Positions 1 to 8,983 are shown, numbered from the stretch's first letter. The stretch: 64,000 nt of DNA from Ideonella livida (GCF_010499455.1 NZ_JAAGOH010000017.1:36558-100557), one strand, 5' to 3'. Notes: a model not told the origin generated them from the letters alone. Numbers and translations are program-made.

Positions 1-276
1 CGGCGGCTCGGCCCGCACCACGGCGTGGCCATCGCCCGGCCGGCCCAGCAGCAGCACCCAGCTGGGGGCCGGCAGGGTGGTGGGCAGCGGCGCCAGCCCC
101 GCCAAGGCCACGCCCACCGAGCTGTCGGTCTGGGCTTGCGGGCCGACGTAATGCAAGACGAACAGCGGCGGGCGGCCTTGGCGCGCGCGCTGCTGGTTGG
201 CCAGGCGGTAGGCCTCGGCCGGCCCGGCCAGGTCCAGCAGCAGGGTCTCGGGCAGCACCACGAACCACACATGCAC
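1..276 (-). CDS. GlxA-family transcriptional regulator, N-terminal part (runs off the left edge)
   Basis: The first 92 codons are visible. From a GTG at 276 the reading is VHVWFVVLPETLLLDLAG, the usual opening of the DJ-1/PfpI-like amidase domain that precedes a C-terminal AraC-type HTH in GlxA-family regulators. The HTH half lies outside the window, so the regulator assignment rests on family resemblance. The frame is open further upstream to another GTG at 363, whose codon overlaps the stop of the preceding gene (GTGA). That codon could be the true, translationally coupled start. It is the third gene of a cluster with a second DJ-1/PfpI protein and a cysteine hydrolase. Confidence 0.7.
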   Translation of the reverse strand, partial: MHVWFVVLPETLLLDLAGPAEAYRLANQQRARQGRPPLFVLHYVGPQAQTDSSVGVALAGLAPLPTTLPAPSWVLLLGRPGDGHAVVRAEPP

Positions 277-359
277 CGGCCCGGGGAGGCCGTCAGGTGG
301 GGTTCGCGTCTCGCCTCTTGGGACAGAAGGCCGATCGGCAGGCAAGGCAGCGCAGGGGT

Positions 360-1061
360 TCACGGCGCTGATGGTAGGTCGGCCGCCTCGGCGTCGCGCC
401 AGGCGTAGTCCATCTGCCGGGCAGTGGCCAGGGCCAGGGCGCGGCTGTGCAGGCGCGCCACCAGGTGCAGGCCCATGTCCAGGCCGGCGGAGATGCCGGC
501 CGAGCTGAGCACACGGCCCGCATCCACCCAGCGGGCCTCGGGCCGCAGGTCCAGGCCGGGGTGGCGGCGGCGCAGGTCGGCCACGTCTTCCCAGTGGGTG
601 GTGCAGGGCTGGCCGTGCAGCAGTCCCAGGTCGGCCAGCACAAAGGCGCCGGTGCAGACCGAGGCGACGAGCCCGTCGGCCGTGGCGGCCAGGGTGTGCT
701 CGGCGTGGTGGCGCAGGGCGGCCATCATCTCCGGGTTGGCCAGCACGCCGTTCACCACGCCGCCGGGCACCAGCAGCAGGGCGGTGGGCGCGGTGACATC
801 CGTGAGGGCAGACGGCTCAGCCGGCCCGGGGATCAGCGCCTCGTCGGCCTGCAGCTGCAGCCCGGCCCGGGCGCGCACCGCCTGGCCGTGCAGGGAAGCG
901 CTGCGTACCTGCCAGGGCGCTGGCGCCCCTGGGTGCAGGCGGCGGTGCACCCGCAGCGCGGTGGTGAACACCTCGTAGGGGCCGGCAAAGTCCAGCAGCT
1001 CCACCTCATCGAACAGCACCAGGCGAATCACCGGAGCCGGTAGGGTGAGGGCGTGGCTCAT
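360..1061 (-). CDS. DJ-1/PfpI family protein
   Basis: 233 residues, a stand-alone DJ-1/PfpI domain. After the first strand (IRLVLFDEVELLDFAGPYEVF, about residues 12-32) the nucleophile elbow reads VASVCTGAF with the conserved Cys near 136, followed by a helix with GLLHG and a TTHW motif as in GlxA-like proteins. There is no C-terminal HTH, so it is an enzyme-like or sensor protein rather than a complete GlxA regulator. Relatives include isonitrile hydratases, but the substrate cannot be read from the sequence. The ATG at 1061 overlaps the stop of the cysteine hydrolase by 4 bp (ATGA), which implies coupled translation. A longer frame exists upstream, but that part is shadow sequence. Confidence 0.88.
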   Translation of the reverse strand: MSHALTLPAPVIRLVLFDEVELLDFAGPYEVFTTALRVHRRLHPGAPAPWQVRSASLHGQAVRARAGLQLQADEALIPGPAEPSALTDVTAPTALLLVPGGVVNGVLANPEMMAALRHHAEHTLAATADGLVASVCTGAFVLADLGLLHGQPCTTHWEDVADLRRRHPGLDLRPEARWVDAGRVLSSAGISAGLDMGLHLVARLHSRALALATARQMDYAWRDAEAADLPSAP

Positions 1062-1681
1062 GCGCCCGCTCCGGTGGTGGCCGGGCGCTCTGCGCCGGCC
1101 CGCACCAGGGCCTCCTGCGGCGTGCACAGGGTGGCAAAGCGGCCGGCCAGCACGGTGCAGGTGCGCTCGATGATCTCGGCCGTGCTCAGGCGCCGGCCTT
1201 CGGGGGTGAGCATGTCGAAGGTGAGGGTGGCGCTGGGCACGTAGTCCACGGTCCAGCCTTCGTCGCTGGCGTGGCGGGTGGTGGTTTCGCAGCACTGCTC
1301 AGTGCGGATGCCGCACACCACCAGGCGGCTGATGCCGCGCTGGTGCAGCCAATGGCCCAGCCCGGTGCCCACCAGGGCGCTGTGGCGGTGCTTGAGGACT
1401 TCCAGCGCCGGCTCAAACGGCTGCAGGCCCGCCAGGGGGGCGACCAGGCCGCTGGCCAGTGCAAAGGGGTTGTCGGCTTGTTCGGCGCCATCGTGGTGCA
1501 GCACGCGCACGATGGGCAGACCGGCCTGGGCAAAGCCCTGCACCAGCGTGTTCACGGCCGCCAAAAAGGCCGGCACGTCGGCATCGGTCCAGTAGGGCCG
1601 GGCGGTGAAGGAGGTTTGCACGTCGATCACCAGCAGCGCGGTGCGGGCGGTCGAAGGGGAAGCTGCGTCAGAAAGCGACAT
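1058..1681 (-). CDS. Cysteine hydrolase, isochorismatase family
   Basis: 207 residues. The catalytic triad of the family is visible: Asp20 in LLVIDVQ, Lys97 in LKHRHSALVGT, and the nucleophilic Cys130 in CGIRTEQCCETT, preceded by the usual LVVCGIRT strand. Family members hydrolyse small amides, ureas or vinyl ethers (nicotinamidase, ureidoacrylate hydrolase, isochorismatase). The substrate here is unknown. It heads a compact minus-strand operon with the DJ-1/PfpI protein and the GlxA-type regulator. That arrangement suggests use of a small nitrogen compound (inference). Confidence 0.9.
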   Translation of the reverse strand: MSLSDAASPSTARTALLVIDVQTSFTARPYWTDADVPAFLAAVNTLVQGFAQAGLPIVRVLHHDGAEQADNPFALASGLVAPLAGLQPFEPALEVLKHRHSALVGTGLGHWLHQRGISRLVVCGIRTEQCCETTTRHASDEGWTVDYVPSATLTFDMLTPEGRRLSTAEIIERTCTVLAGRFATLCTPQEALVRAGAERPATTGAGA

Positions 1682-1815
1682 GGCGGCAAGGCCCCGTGGC
1701 AGGGGCTGGGCAGGTGGATGATGGGCTCATCTTCCTGCCCGGGCGGCCGCACGCCCAGTCCGTCTCCAGACCTTCACAGGTCAGAAACGGACATGACTGG
1801 CTCGATCGGGCTGGG

Positions 1816-2373
1816 TCAGGCCAGACGGGCGGTGACCGCGGCCAGGCGCTCACCGAAGACCTTGGCGGTGGCCAGGTCACCCGCCACCATTTCGTCCACG
1901 CCGGCGTCCGACGGGGTGGTGGTCATCAGGCCGGACGACGAGGCCACGTAGTTGATGTCGTTACGGGTGGCAGCTTTGCTGTTGCTGGGCATCAGGCCGG
2001 TGCCCACCCACAGGCCACTGTGCTGTTGCGACAGGGTGAACAGGTAGTGCAGGGTGGACAGCTTGTCGCCATTCATCGAGGCGGAGTTGGTGAAACCGGC
2101 GAACAGCTTGTCCTTCCAGGCTTGGGTGAACCAGGCCTTGGAGGACGCGTCTGCAAATTTCTTGAACTGCCAGCTCACGCTGCCCATGTAGGTGGGCGAG
2201 CCGAAGACGATGGTCTTGGCCGCACCCAGCAGCTCCCACCCGCCTTCGGGCAGGTTGCCTTCGGCGTCGATGGGCAACAGCTTGGCGGCGGCGCCGGCGC
2301 CTTCGGCGACCGCCTGGGCCACCTTGGCGGTATGGCCGTAGCCGCTGTGGAAGACGATGACGATGTCGGACAT
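1816..2373 (-). CDS. Flavodoxin/NAD(P)H:quinone oxidoreductase-like flavoprotein
   Basis: 185 residues. The N-terminus MSDIVIVFHSGYGHTAKVAQ is a flavodoxin-type FMN phosphate loop, followed by the second FMN loop SPTYMGSVSWQFKKF near residues 79-93 and GLMPSNS later, as in WrbA-like proteins. Such enzymes reduce quinones by two electrons using NAD(P)H or act as small flavoproteins in the cytoplasm. The start at 2373 was chosen because AGGAG lies about 10 nt upstream; an in-frame extension to 2433 lacks similarity. It is monocistronic by spacing. Confidence 0.85.
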   Translation of the reverse strand: MSDIVIVFHSGYGHTAKVAQAVAEGAGAAAKLLPIDAEGNLPEGGWELLGAAKTIVFGSPTYMGSVSWQFKKFADASSKAWFTQAWKDKLFAGFTNSASMNGDKLSTLHYLFTLSQQHSGLWVGTGLMPSNSKAATRNDINYVASSSGLMTTTPSDAGVDEMVAGDLATAKVFGERLAAVTARLA

Positions 2374-2487
2374 GGGGAGGCTCCTGTGAGGTGGGGACCG
2401 GCTGGGCGGGGTGCCCTGCAGGCACCGGTCCATGGACGCATTGTGGAAACCTCAGGCCTTGCGGTCTTTCAGCGGGCTCGTCGCCAT

Positions 2488-2506
2488 CCTTCAATTCCAT
2501 CGAAGG
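2488..2506. repeat. Imperfect 19-bp palindrome upstream of the flavoprotein gene
   Basis: CCTTCAATTCCATCGAAGG reads as CCTTC(A)AT and AT(C)GAAGG arms around a short core. It lies about 115 bp upstream of the flavoprotein start, in the 216-bp gap that separates it from the M20 gene. It could be an operator, but no regulator gene is adjacent and no promoter elements can be placed confidently. The rest of the gap shows nothing recognisable. Confidence 0.25.
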
Positions 2507-2589
2507 CGCACCCGGCCCGGGGCCTTGGGTGCAGGTGCCAGCACCGCCGGCGCGGCTGTGCTGGCCGGTGCCACAGGGCAGGGGGGAAC

Positions 2590-3810
2590 TCAGCGCGGCG
2601 CCAGAAAACGCTCGGCCAGCCGCACCCACAGCGAGGCGCCCAGGGGCAGGAGCGCGTCGTTGAAGTCGTAGTTCGGGTTGTGCAGGGTGCAAGGGCCCAG
2701 GGGGTAGCCGCCGTGGCCGCTGCCGTCGTGGCCAGCATAGGCGCTGCGGTGGGCCCCGTCACCGTTGCCGATCATGAAGTAGGCGCCCGGCTTGTCTTGC
2801 AGGAAGAAGCTGAAATCCTCGGCGCCCATGGTGGGCTCCATCTCCAGCGTGGCCTCCGGCCCCACCACCTCCCGCATCACCTCGCGCAGCACGGCCACCT
2901 CGGCACTGTGGTTGACGGTGGGCGGGTAGTTGCGGTGGAAGTCAAAGTCCACCCGTGCGCCAAAGGCGGCGGCGGTGTGGGTGGCGATGTCGCGCATGCG
3001 CTGCTCGATCAGGTCGAGCACGCCCACGCTGAAGGTGCGCACCGTGCCCTGGACCACGCAGGTATCCGGCACCACGTTGGTGGCTTCGCCGGTGTGGATC
3101 ATCGTCACCGAGATGACGGCGGCGTCCAGCGGCTTCTTGTTGCGGGTGATGATGGTCTGGAAGGCCTGCACCATCTGGCAAGCCACCGGCACCGGGTCAA
3201 TGCCGTTGTGCGGCAGCGCGGCATGCGAGCCCTTGCCGGTGAGGGTGATGTGGAACTCGTTGCTGCTGGCCATGATGGGCCCGTCGCACACGGCAAACTG
3301 CCCTTGCGGGATGCCCGGCCAGTTGTGCATGCCGTAGATGGCCTCCATCGGGCAGCGTTCGAACAGGCCGTCCTTCATCATCTCGCGGGCGCCGCCACCG
3401 CCTTCCTCGGCGGGCTGGAACACCAGGTAGACGGTGCCGTCAAAGTTCCGGTTCGTGGCCAGGTGCTTGGCGGCGGCCAGCAGCATGGCGGTGTGGCCGT
3501 CATGGCCGCAGGCGTGCATGCGGCCTGGGTACCGGCTGGCGTGCGCAAAGGTGTTGTGCTCCGTCATGGGCAGCGCGTCCATGTCGGCCCGCAGGCCCAG
3601 TCCACGGGGGCTGCTGCCCGCCTTCACCACCCCCACCACGCCCGTCTTGCCCAGACCCCGGATCACCGGGATGCCCCACGCCGTCAGCTGGGCGGCGACC
3701 AGGTCCGAGGTGCGCTGCTCCTGGAAGCACAGTTCCGGATGGGCGTGCAGGTCCCGGCGCAGCGCGGTGAACAGGTCGGCATCGGCCTGGAGGGCGTCGA
3801 TCAGGGGCAT
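2590..3810 (-). CDS. M20 family metal-dependent amidohydrolase (hippurate hydrolase type)
   Basis: 406 residues, normal length. It starts MPLIDALQADADLFTALRR and carries the M20D signatures RDLHAHPELCFQE, GLRADMDALP, HACGHDGH (metal ligands Cys101 and His103), FQPAEEGGGG (Glu135/136) and MHNWPG. The C-terminal end has the dimerisation-domain GKGSHAALPHNGIDPV. Relatives cleave N-acyl amino acids such as hippurate, N-acetyl amino acids or IAA conjugates in the cytoplasm. The gene lies 104 bp downstream of a branched-chain-amino-acid-type binding protein on the same strand, compatible with uptake and deacylation of an acylated amino acid (inference). Confidence 0.92.
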   Translation of the reverse strand: MPLIDALQADADLFTALRRDLHAHPELCFQEQRTSDLVAAQLTAWGIPVIRGLGKTGVVGVVKAGSSPRGLGLRADMDALPMTEHNTFAHASRYPGRMHACGHDGHTAMLLAAAKHLATNRNFDGTVYLVFQPAEEGGGGAREMMKDGLFERCPMEAIYGMHNWPGIPQGQFAVCDGPIMASSNEFHITLTGKGSHAALPHNGIDPVPVACQMVQAFQTIITRNKKPLDAAVISVTMIHTGEATNVVPDTCVVQGTVRTFSVGVLDLIEQRMRDIATHTAAAFGARVDFDFHRNYPPTVNHSAEVAVLREVMREVVGPEATLEMEPTMGAEDFSFFLQDKPGAYFMIGNGDGAHRSAYAGHDGSGHGGYPLGPCTLHNPNYDFNDALLPLGASLWVRLAERFLAPR

Positions 3811-3914
3811 GGCAGATCTCCCGGCCGGGAGCGGTGGCTATGTGGCCACCGATGTTACCGAGCCCGACTTCAGCACGCCGCCGTCGTCTGGTCGCGGCCC
3901 TGCCGCGCCCGGGG

Positions 3915-5057
3915 TCAGCGCCGCACCGAGCCCGTCTCGGTCAACATCGACAGTTCCACAAAGTGGCTGCCCACATGGTCGCGGGGGCCGAAGGTGACCC
4001 GGAAGCCCCCGTAGTCCTGGTTCTGGATGGATTCCAGCCCGGTGATCAGGCCCTCCCGGCTGGCCTTGCCGCCGGCGCGGCGCAGGCCGTCCACCAGCAC
4101 CTTGGCGGCCAAGAAGCCTTCCAGGCTGGAGTAGTTGGGCTTGTCGCCGTTGCCGGAGGCCTTCAGGGCCTCCAGGTACTCCCGCACCACCGGCGTGGAG
4201 TTGCTGTAGGGGAAGGGCATGACCTGGCTGATGACCACGCCGCGCCCGTCCTTGCCCAGTTCATCGGCCAAGGCCTGGGTGCCCACGAAGGAGACGTTGT
4301 AGAACGTGCCCCCGAAGCCCGCGGCCCGCGCTTCGCGGATGAAGGCGGCGCAGCTGCGGTAGGCGCTGACCTGCACCACCGCGTCGGGCCGCGCGGCCAT
4401 CAGGGCCTTGACCGCCGCGCCCACCTCCGCCGAGTTGCGCTCCACGGTGGCTACCGCCACCGGCTCCAGACCCTTGGCGGCCAGGGCCTTGCGCACCCCG
4501 TCCAGACCCGCCTGCCCGTAGCTGTCGTTCTGCCGGAACACCGCCACCCGCCGCAGGTCCAGCGAGGTGAGCTGCTTGACGATCAGCGCCGTCTCGTCGT
4601 CGTAGGAGGCGCGCAGGTGGAACACCTGCCGGCTGAACGGCTCGCGCAGCGCGCCCGCTCCGGTGAACGGGGCGAACAGCGGCACCTTGGCCTCCTGCAG
4701 CACCGGCATGGCGGCCAGGGTGGTGGGCGTGCCCACGTAGCCGAATAGGGCAAACACCCCCTCGTCAATGAAACGTTCGGTGTTGGCCTTGCAGCGTGCC
4801 GGCTCGTAGCCGTCGTCCAGGGTGCGCAGCTCCAGGGTCTGGCCGTTCACGCCCCCTTGGGCGTTGACCGCATCCAGCACCAGACGTGCGCCCCGGTTCA
4901 TCTGCGTGCCCAGCTGGGCCGCCGGCCCCGAGAACGCCGCCGATTGACCCAGCACCAGCCGGCCGCTCTCCCGTTGTGCGCGGGCGGGCAGTGCCCATGC
5001 GCCCGCCCAAGCCGCCATGCCGCCCAGCGCTGCGCGCCGGTCCATCTTCTTCCACAT
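3915..5057 (-). CDS. ABC transporter substrate-binding protein, Leu/Ile/Val (type 1 periplasmic) family
   Basis: 380 residues. The N-terminus MWKKMDRRAALGGMAAW...ALPARAQ is an export signal with a twin-Arg pair and an ARA-Q cleavage site. The mature part begins RLVLGQSAAFSGPAAQLG, typical of LivK-like proteins that bind amino acids or aromatic compounds. The start at 5057 is preceded by AGGAG with 9 nt spacing; an in-frame ATG at 5045 is the alternative. No permease or ATPase gene is nearby, so this is an orphan binding protein that must share a transporter or act as a sensor. It is divergent from the molybdoenzyme gene. Confidence 0.9.
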   Translation of the reverse strand: MWKKMDRRAALGGMAAWAGAWALPARAQRESGRLVLGQSAAFSGPAAQLGTQMNRGARLVLDAVNAQGGVNGQTLELRTLDDGYEPARCKANTERFIDEGVFALFGYVGTPTTLAAMPVLQEAKVPLFAPFTGAGALREPFSRQVFHLRASYDDETALIVKQLTSLDLRRVAVFRQNDSYGQAGLDGVRKALAAKGLEPVAVATVERNSAEVGAAVKALMAARPDAVVQVSAYRSCAAFIREARAAGFGGTFYNVSFVGTQALADELGKDGRGVVISQVMPFPYSNSTPVVREYLEALKASGNGDKPNYSSLEGFLAAKVLVDGLRRAGGKASREGLITGLESIQNQDYGGFRVTFGPRDHVGSHFVELSMLTETGSVRR

Positions 5058-5178
5058 GAATCCCAACTCCTGTGCTGACCTGGCGCCCTGATGGCGCGCC
5101 ATTGGTGCGGCCACGGGTCAGGCCCGTGTGCCGCCCTCCCTTTGTCCGAAGGGGGATACAAACACTAACACTTGCATC

Positions 5179-5193
5179 GCGACAACTTGTCGC
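5179..5193. promoter_or_regulatory. Perfect 15-bp palindrome in a divergent intergenic region (candidate operator)
   Basis: GCGACAACTTGTCGC has two 7-bp arms around one central base. It sits between the divergent binding-protein and molybdoenzyme genes, about 120 bp upstream of the former and 104 bp upstream of the latter. A weak minus-strand promoter (TTGTCG, 18 bp, TTGTAT) would overlap it. No transcription-factor gene is adjacent, so the cognate regulator is unknown. Confidence 0.4.
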
Positions 5194-5296
5194 ACTCCTC
5201 GCCGCCAGAACGTCGTGGTGTGGGCTGGCTTGTAGGTAGTTTCCCTTGGTATCCGGGCGACCGTGAGGAGGCGAGACGCTGTGCCATCATCTCTGG

Positions 5297-7372
5297 ATGA
5301 CCGTCCAGCCAGCTCATGTCGCGGCACCGTCGGGTGCTGCGCGCACCGTCCACGCCGCCTGTCCGCACGATTGCCCCGACACCTGCGCCATCCGCGTCAC
5401 GGTGCAGGGCGGGCAGGTCATCCGCCTGCAGGGCGACCCCGACCACCTCACCACCCATGGCGCGCTGTGCACCAAGGTCTCGCGCTACGCCGAGCGCAAC
5501 AGCCACCCCGAGCGCGTGCTCACCCCGCTCAAGCGCGTGGGCCCCAAGGGCGCCGGCCAGTTTGTGCCGGTGGGCTGGGACGAGGCACTGGACGACATCG
5601 CCGCCCGCGTGAGGGCCATTGCTGCCGACGACCCGCAGGCCATCCTGCCCTACAGCTACGCCGGCACCATGGGCTTTGTGCAGGGCGAAGGCATGGCCGC
5701 GCGCTTCTTCCATCGGCTCGGGGCCTCGCAGCTGCAGCGCACCATCTGCGCCGAGGCGGGGGCCACGGGCCTGGCGCAGACCTACGGCGCCACCGTGGGC
5801 ATGCACGTGCAGCACTTCGCCGAGAGCCGGCTGATCCTGATCTGGGGCAGCAACTCGATTGCCTCCAACCTGCATTTCTGGACCTACGCCAACGCCGCCA
5901 AGCGCGCCGGAGCCAAGCTCATCGCCATTGATCCGCGCCGCACCGAAACCGCCGAGAAGTGCCACCAGCACCTGGCCCTGCGCCCCGGCACCGATGGCGC
6001 CCTGGCCCTGGGCCTGATGCACGAGCTGATCGCCCACGACTGGCTGGACCACGATTACCTCAGCCGCCATGTGGAAGGCTGGCCCGAACTGCGCGAGCGC
6101 GCCCTGCAGTGGTCGCCCGAGCGCACCGCCGCCGAGTGCGGCCTGAGCGCCGACGAGGTGCGCGGCCTGGCGCGGGACTACGGCACCACCGCGCCGGCCG
6201 CCATCCGCCTGAACTACGGCATGCAGCGGGTGCACGGCGGCGGCAATGCGGTGCGGCTGATCGCGTTGCTGCCCTGCCTGATCGGCGCCTGGCGCCACCG
6301 CGCCGGCGGCCTGCTGTTGTCGGCCTCGGGCTGGAACAAGCCCTTGCGCAACCCGGCACTGGGCCGGGCCGACCTGCTGGCCGGCCGCCAACCCCGCAGC
6401 ATCAACATGAGCACCATCGGTGCCGACCTGCTGCGCGAGGCCTCGCCCGACTTCGGCCCGCGCATCCAGGCCCTGGTGGTCTACAACAGCAACCCGGTGG
6501 CGGTGGCGCCGCAGTCGGCCCAGGTGGTGCAGGGCTTTGCCCGGGAGGACCTGTTCACCGTGGTGCTGGAGCACTTTCTCACCGACACCGCCGACCATGC
6601 CGACTATGTGCTGCCCGCCACCACCCAGCTGGAGCACTGGGACGTGCACGCCAGCTACGGCCACACCTGGGTGCTGATCAACCAGCCGGCGCTGCCGCCG
6701 CGCGGCCAGGCCCTGTCCAATGCCGAGATCTTCCGCCGACTGGCCGCCCGCCTGGGCTTTGACGAGCCCTGCTTCCTGGACAGTGATGAAACCCTGGCCC
6801 GCCAGGCCTTCCAGCCGGAACACGTGGATTTCGACGAGTTGTGCCGCGTGGGCTGGGTGCGCCTGCCGGTGCCGGACGCGCCGTTCGCCGAAGGCGGCTT
6901 TCCCACGCCCAGCGGCAAAGCCCGCGCCTGCGCGCCGGATCTGCCGCTGCCCGACCATGTGCGCAACCACGAGTGCGCCGAGACCGACCCGGCGCTGGCT
7001 GAGCGCTACCCGCTGGCCATGATCTCGCCGCCGGCGCGCAACTTCCTCAATTCCACCTTCGTCAACGTCAAGAGCCTGCGCGACATCGAGGGTGAGCCCC
7101 TGGTGGAGATGCATGCTGAGGATGCCGCCGCCCGCGGCCTGGCCGAGGGGCAGATGGTGCGCGTGTTCAACGACCGGGGCGAGCACCACTGCCGCCTGCG
7201 CGTCAACGGCCGCGCCCGGCCCGGGGTGGTCAACGGCTTGGGCGTGTGGTGGCGCAAGCTGGGCGTCAACGGCACCAACGTCAACGAGCTGACCCACCAG
7301 CGCCTGACCGACCTGGGCGCCGCCCCAGCCTTCTACGACTGTCTGGTGGAGGTGGCGGCCCTGGCCGCCTGA
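5297..7372 (+). CDS. Molybdopterin-dependent oxidoreductase with N-terminal [4Fe-4S] site
   Basis: 691 residues. Cys22, Cys26, Cys30 and Cys58 (ACPHDCPDTC...GALCTK) match the [4Fe-4S] ligands of the DMSO reductase/formate dehydrogenase superfamily. The MoCo-binding core follows (LIWGSNSIASNLHFW, IAIDPRRTETAEK, VVYNSNPVAVAP), then the C-terminal molydopterin-dinucleotide domain (PLVEMHAEDAAARGLAEG). There is no Tat signal, so it is probably cytoplasmic. No partner FeS or membrane subunit is encoded beside it, so the electron partner and substrate are unknown. A CDS starts 5 bp after its stop. Confidence 0.9.
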   Translation: MTVQPAHVAAPSGAARTVHAACPHDCPDTCAIRVTVQGGQVIRLQGDPDHLTTHGALCTKVSRYAERNSHPERVLTPLKRVGPKGAGQFVPVGWDEALDDIAARVRAIAADDPQAILPYSYAGTMGFVQGEGMAARFFHRLGASQLQRTICAEAGATGLAQTYGATVGMHVQHFAESRLILIWGSNSIASNLHFWTYANAAKRAGAKLIAIDPRRTETAEKCHQHLALRPGTDGALALGLMHELIAHDWLDHDYLSRHVEGWPELRERALQWSPERTAAECGLSADEVRGLARDYGTTAPAAIRLNYGMQRVHGGGNAVRLIALLPCLIGAWRHRAGGLLLSASGWNKPLRNPALGRADLLAGRQPRSINMSTIGADLLREASPDFGPRIQALVVYNSNPVAVAPQSAQVVQGFAREDLFTVVLEHFLTDTADHADYVLPATTQLEHWDVHASYGHTWVLINQPALPPRGQALSNAEIFRRLAARLGFDEPCFLDSDETLARQAFQPEHVDFDELCRVGWVRLPVPDAPFAEGGFPTPSGKARACAPDLPLPDHVRNHECAETDPALAERYPLAMISPPARNFLNSTFVNVKSLRDIEGEPLVEMHAEDAAARGLAEGQMVRVFNDRGEHHCRLRVNGRARPGVVNGLGVWWRKLGVNGTNVNELTHQRLTDLGAAPAFYDCLVEVAALAA

Positions 7373-7377
7373 CCGCC

Positions 7378-8529
7378 ATGGCACCTCGGGAGCTGCCGCC
7401 GGCGTGGCGTGCCTGGCGTGGAGGGCCCGGGCGCCGCTGGGGGCTGGCCGTTGGGGGGGCGGTGCTGGCGGTCGGCCTGGCCGTGCTGGCCAGCGGCTGC
7501 AGCACGGTGGCTTACCTGGGCCAGTCGGTCGGCGGCCACTTGAGCCTGATGGCGGCTGCCCGCCCGGTCCCCGAGGTGCTGGCCGATGCCCGCAGCGACG
7601 ACACCCTCAAGGCCCAGCTGGCCCTGAGCCAGCGCCTGCGCGACTTTGCCGTCAGCGCCCTGCAACTGCCCGACAACGGTAGCTACCGCCGCTATGCCGC
7701 GCTGGACCGGCCCGCAGCCGTGTGGAACGTGGCCGCCACGTCGGAGCTTTCGCTCAAGCTGCACACCTGGTGCTTCCCCGTCACCGGCTGCATCGGCTAC
7801 CGCGGCTATTACGCCTTGGCCGATGCCGAGGCCGAGGCCGCCGGCCTGCGCGCCCAGGGGCTGGAGGTCACGGTCTACCCGGTGCCGGCCTATTCCACCC
7901 TGGGCAAACTGGAATGGCTGGGGGGAGATCCGCTGCTGTCCACGTTCATCCGCTGGCCCGAGCACGAGCTGGCGCGGCTGATCTTCCATGAGCTGGCCCA
8001 TCAGGTGGCCTATGCGCAGGACGACACCGCGTTCAATGAATCCTTCGCCACGGCGGTGGAACAGCTGGGCATCTCCGCCTGGATCGACCACCGGCAGGAG
8101 GCGGGCCTGGCCGCCCGTTTTGCCCAGTCTCAGGCCCGGCGGGCCGCCTTCACCGCGCTCACCCGCGGCGCGCGGGCCCGGCTGCAGGTCCTCTACGCCA
8201 GCGGACTGCCCGCCGAGCGACTGCGTGAAGCCAAGGCCGCCGAGTTCGCCCGGCTGCAGGCCGACTACCGCGTCTTGCGCGACGGCCCCTGGGCGGGCTT
8301 TGCCGGCTACGACGCTTACTTTGCCCGTGTCAACAACGCCACCTTGGCCCTGCAGGGGGCCTACCTGGACCAGGTGGACCGCTTCATCGCCTGCCACCGG
8401 GAGCTGGGAGGGGACTGGTCCGCCTTCTATGATCGCGTCCGACAGCTGGCGCGCCTGCCGGCGTCGGCCCGTCAAGCCGGGCTGGCGGCCTGCGGCCACG
8501 GCCCTGCCGATCCCCATGCCGGCGCTTGA
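7378..8529 (+). CDS. Putative zinc aminopeptidase (lipoprotein)
   Basis: 383 residues. A hydrophobic segment (about residues 20-40) ends in the lipobox LASGC, with Cys41 as lipidation site, so the protein is probably membrane-anchored in the periplasm. The zinc motif HELAH starts at His204, followed about 10 residues later by FNESFAT, which supplies the likely third ligand Glu. This pattern and length fit the predicted aminopeptidase family of Pfam PF10023. ATG 7378 was chosen because upstream in-frame sequence lies inside the molybdoenzyme gene. The substrate is unknown. Confidence 0.85.
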   Translation: MAPRELPPAWRAWRGGPGRRWGLAVGGAVLAVGLAVLASGCSTVAYLGQSVGGHLSLMAAARPVPEVLADARSDDTLKAQLALSQRLRDFAVSALQLPDNGSYRRYAALDRPAAVWNVAATSELSLKLHTWCFPVTGCIGYRGYYALADAEAEAAGLRAQGLEVTVYPVPAYSTLGKLEWLGGDPLLSTFIRWPEHELARLIFHELAHQVAYAQDDTAFNESFATAVEQLGISAWIDHRQEAGLAARFAQSQARRAAFTALTRGARARLQVLYASGLPAERLREAKAAEFARLQADYRVLRDGPWAGFAGYDAYFARVNNATLALQGAYLDQVDRFIACHRELGGDWSAFYDRVRQLARLPASARQAGLAACGHGPADPHAGA

Positions 8530-8558
8530 CGCCCTCCACCACTCCTTTCGTATCGCCC

Positions 8559-8858
8559 ATGTCCGACATTTCCGTTCGCCGATCCCACAACCGCGGCCAG
8601 GCCTGGTGCCTGGAACAGGGCCAGGCCTGGGCCCGCATGGCCGAGCAGAAGTTCGACGTCACCTGCACCACCACCCAGGTCAACGGCTGCCCCGCCATCG
8701 AGTTCAAGCGCAGTGGCGTGCAGGGCGTGGTGCTCATGGGCGAGGACTTCATCGACATCTCCGCCAAGCTCGGCCTGCTGTTCAAGCCCTTTGCCAAGCG
8801 TGCCCAGGACGAGGTGGGGCAGGGCCTGGACAAGCTGATCGCCAAGGGCCGGCTCTGA
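8559..8858 (+). CDS. Polyhydroxyalkanoic acid system family protein
   Basis: 99 residues. MSDISVRRSHNRG..., the central EQKFDVTCTT and IEFKRSGVQGVVLMGEDFIDISAKLG, and the C-terminal LDKLIAKGRL match the PHA_gran_rgn family (PF09650), small proteins often found near PHA granule genes. Its biochemical role is not established. The next gene encodes an acyl-CoA-binding protein, which fits an acyl-lipid or PHA context. Confidence 0.82.
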   Translation: MSDISVRRSHNRGQAWCLEQGQAWARMAEQKFDVTCTTTQVNGCPAIEFKRSGVQGVVLMGEDFIDISAKLGLLFKPFAKRAQDEVGQGLDKLIAKGRL

Positions 8859-8983
8859 GGGCCGGGGGGACAGCAAAAATCCACAGTCCGCCCCTAGGGC
8901 GACACTTGGGTGACAGCAAGGGGGCGGGTCGGTCGATACGATCGGCCACCCCGTTTCCTTGCGAGGCCATCCGCCTCCCCATC

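Noticed and set aside
1696..4014. A very long plus-strand open frame opposite the flavoprotein and amidohydrolase genes
   Set aside because: In GC-rich coding DNA the opposite frame is often open. Its composition is Gly/His/Arg/Val-rich without motifs, while the minus strand has clear family motifs. The same reasoning removes the long frames at 5165-7384, 30696-32840, 48678-50786 and 61064-62782.
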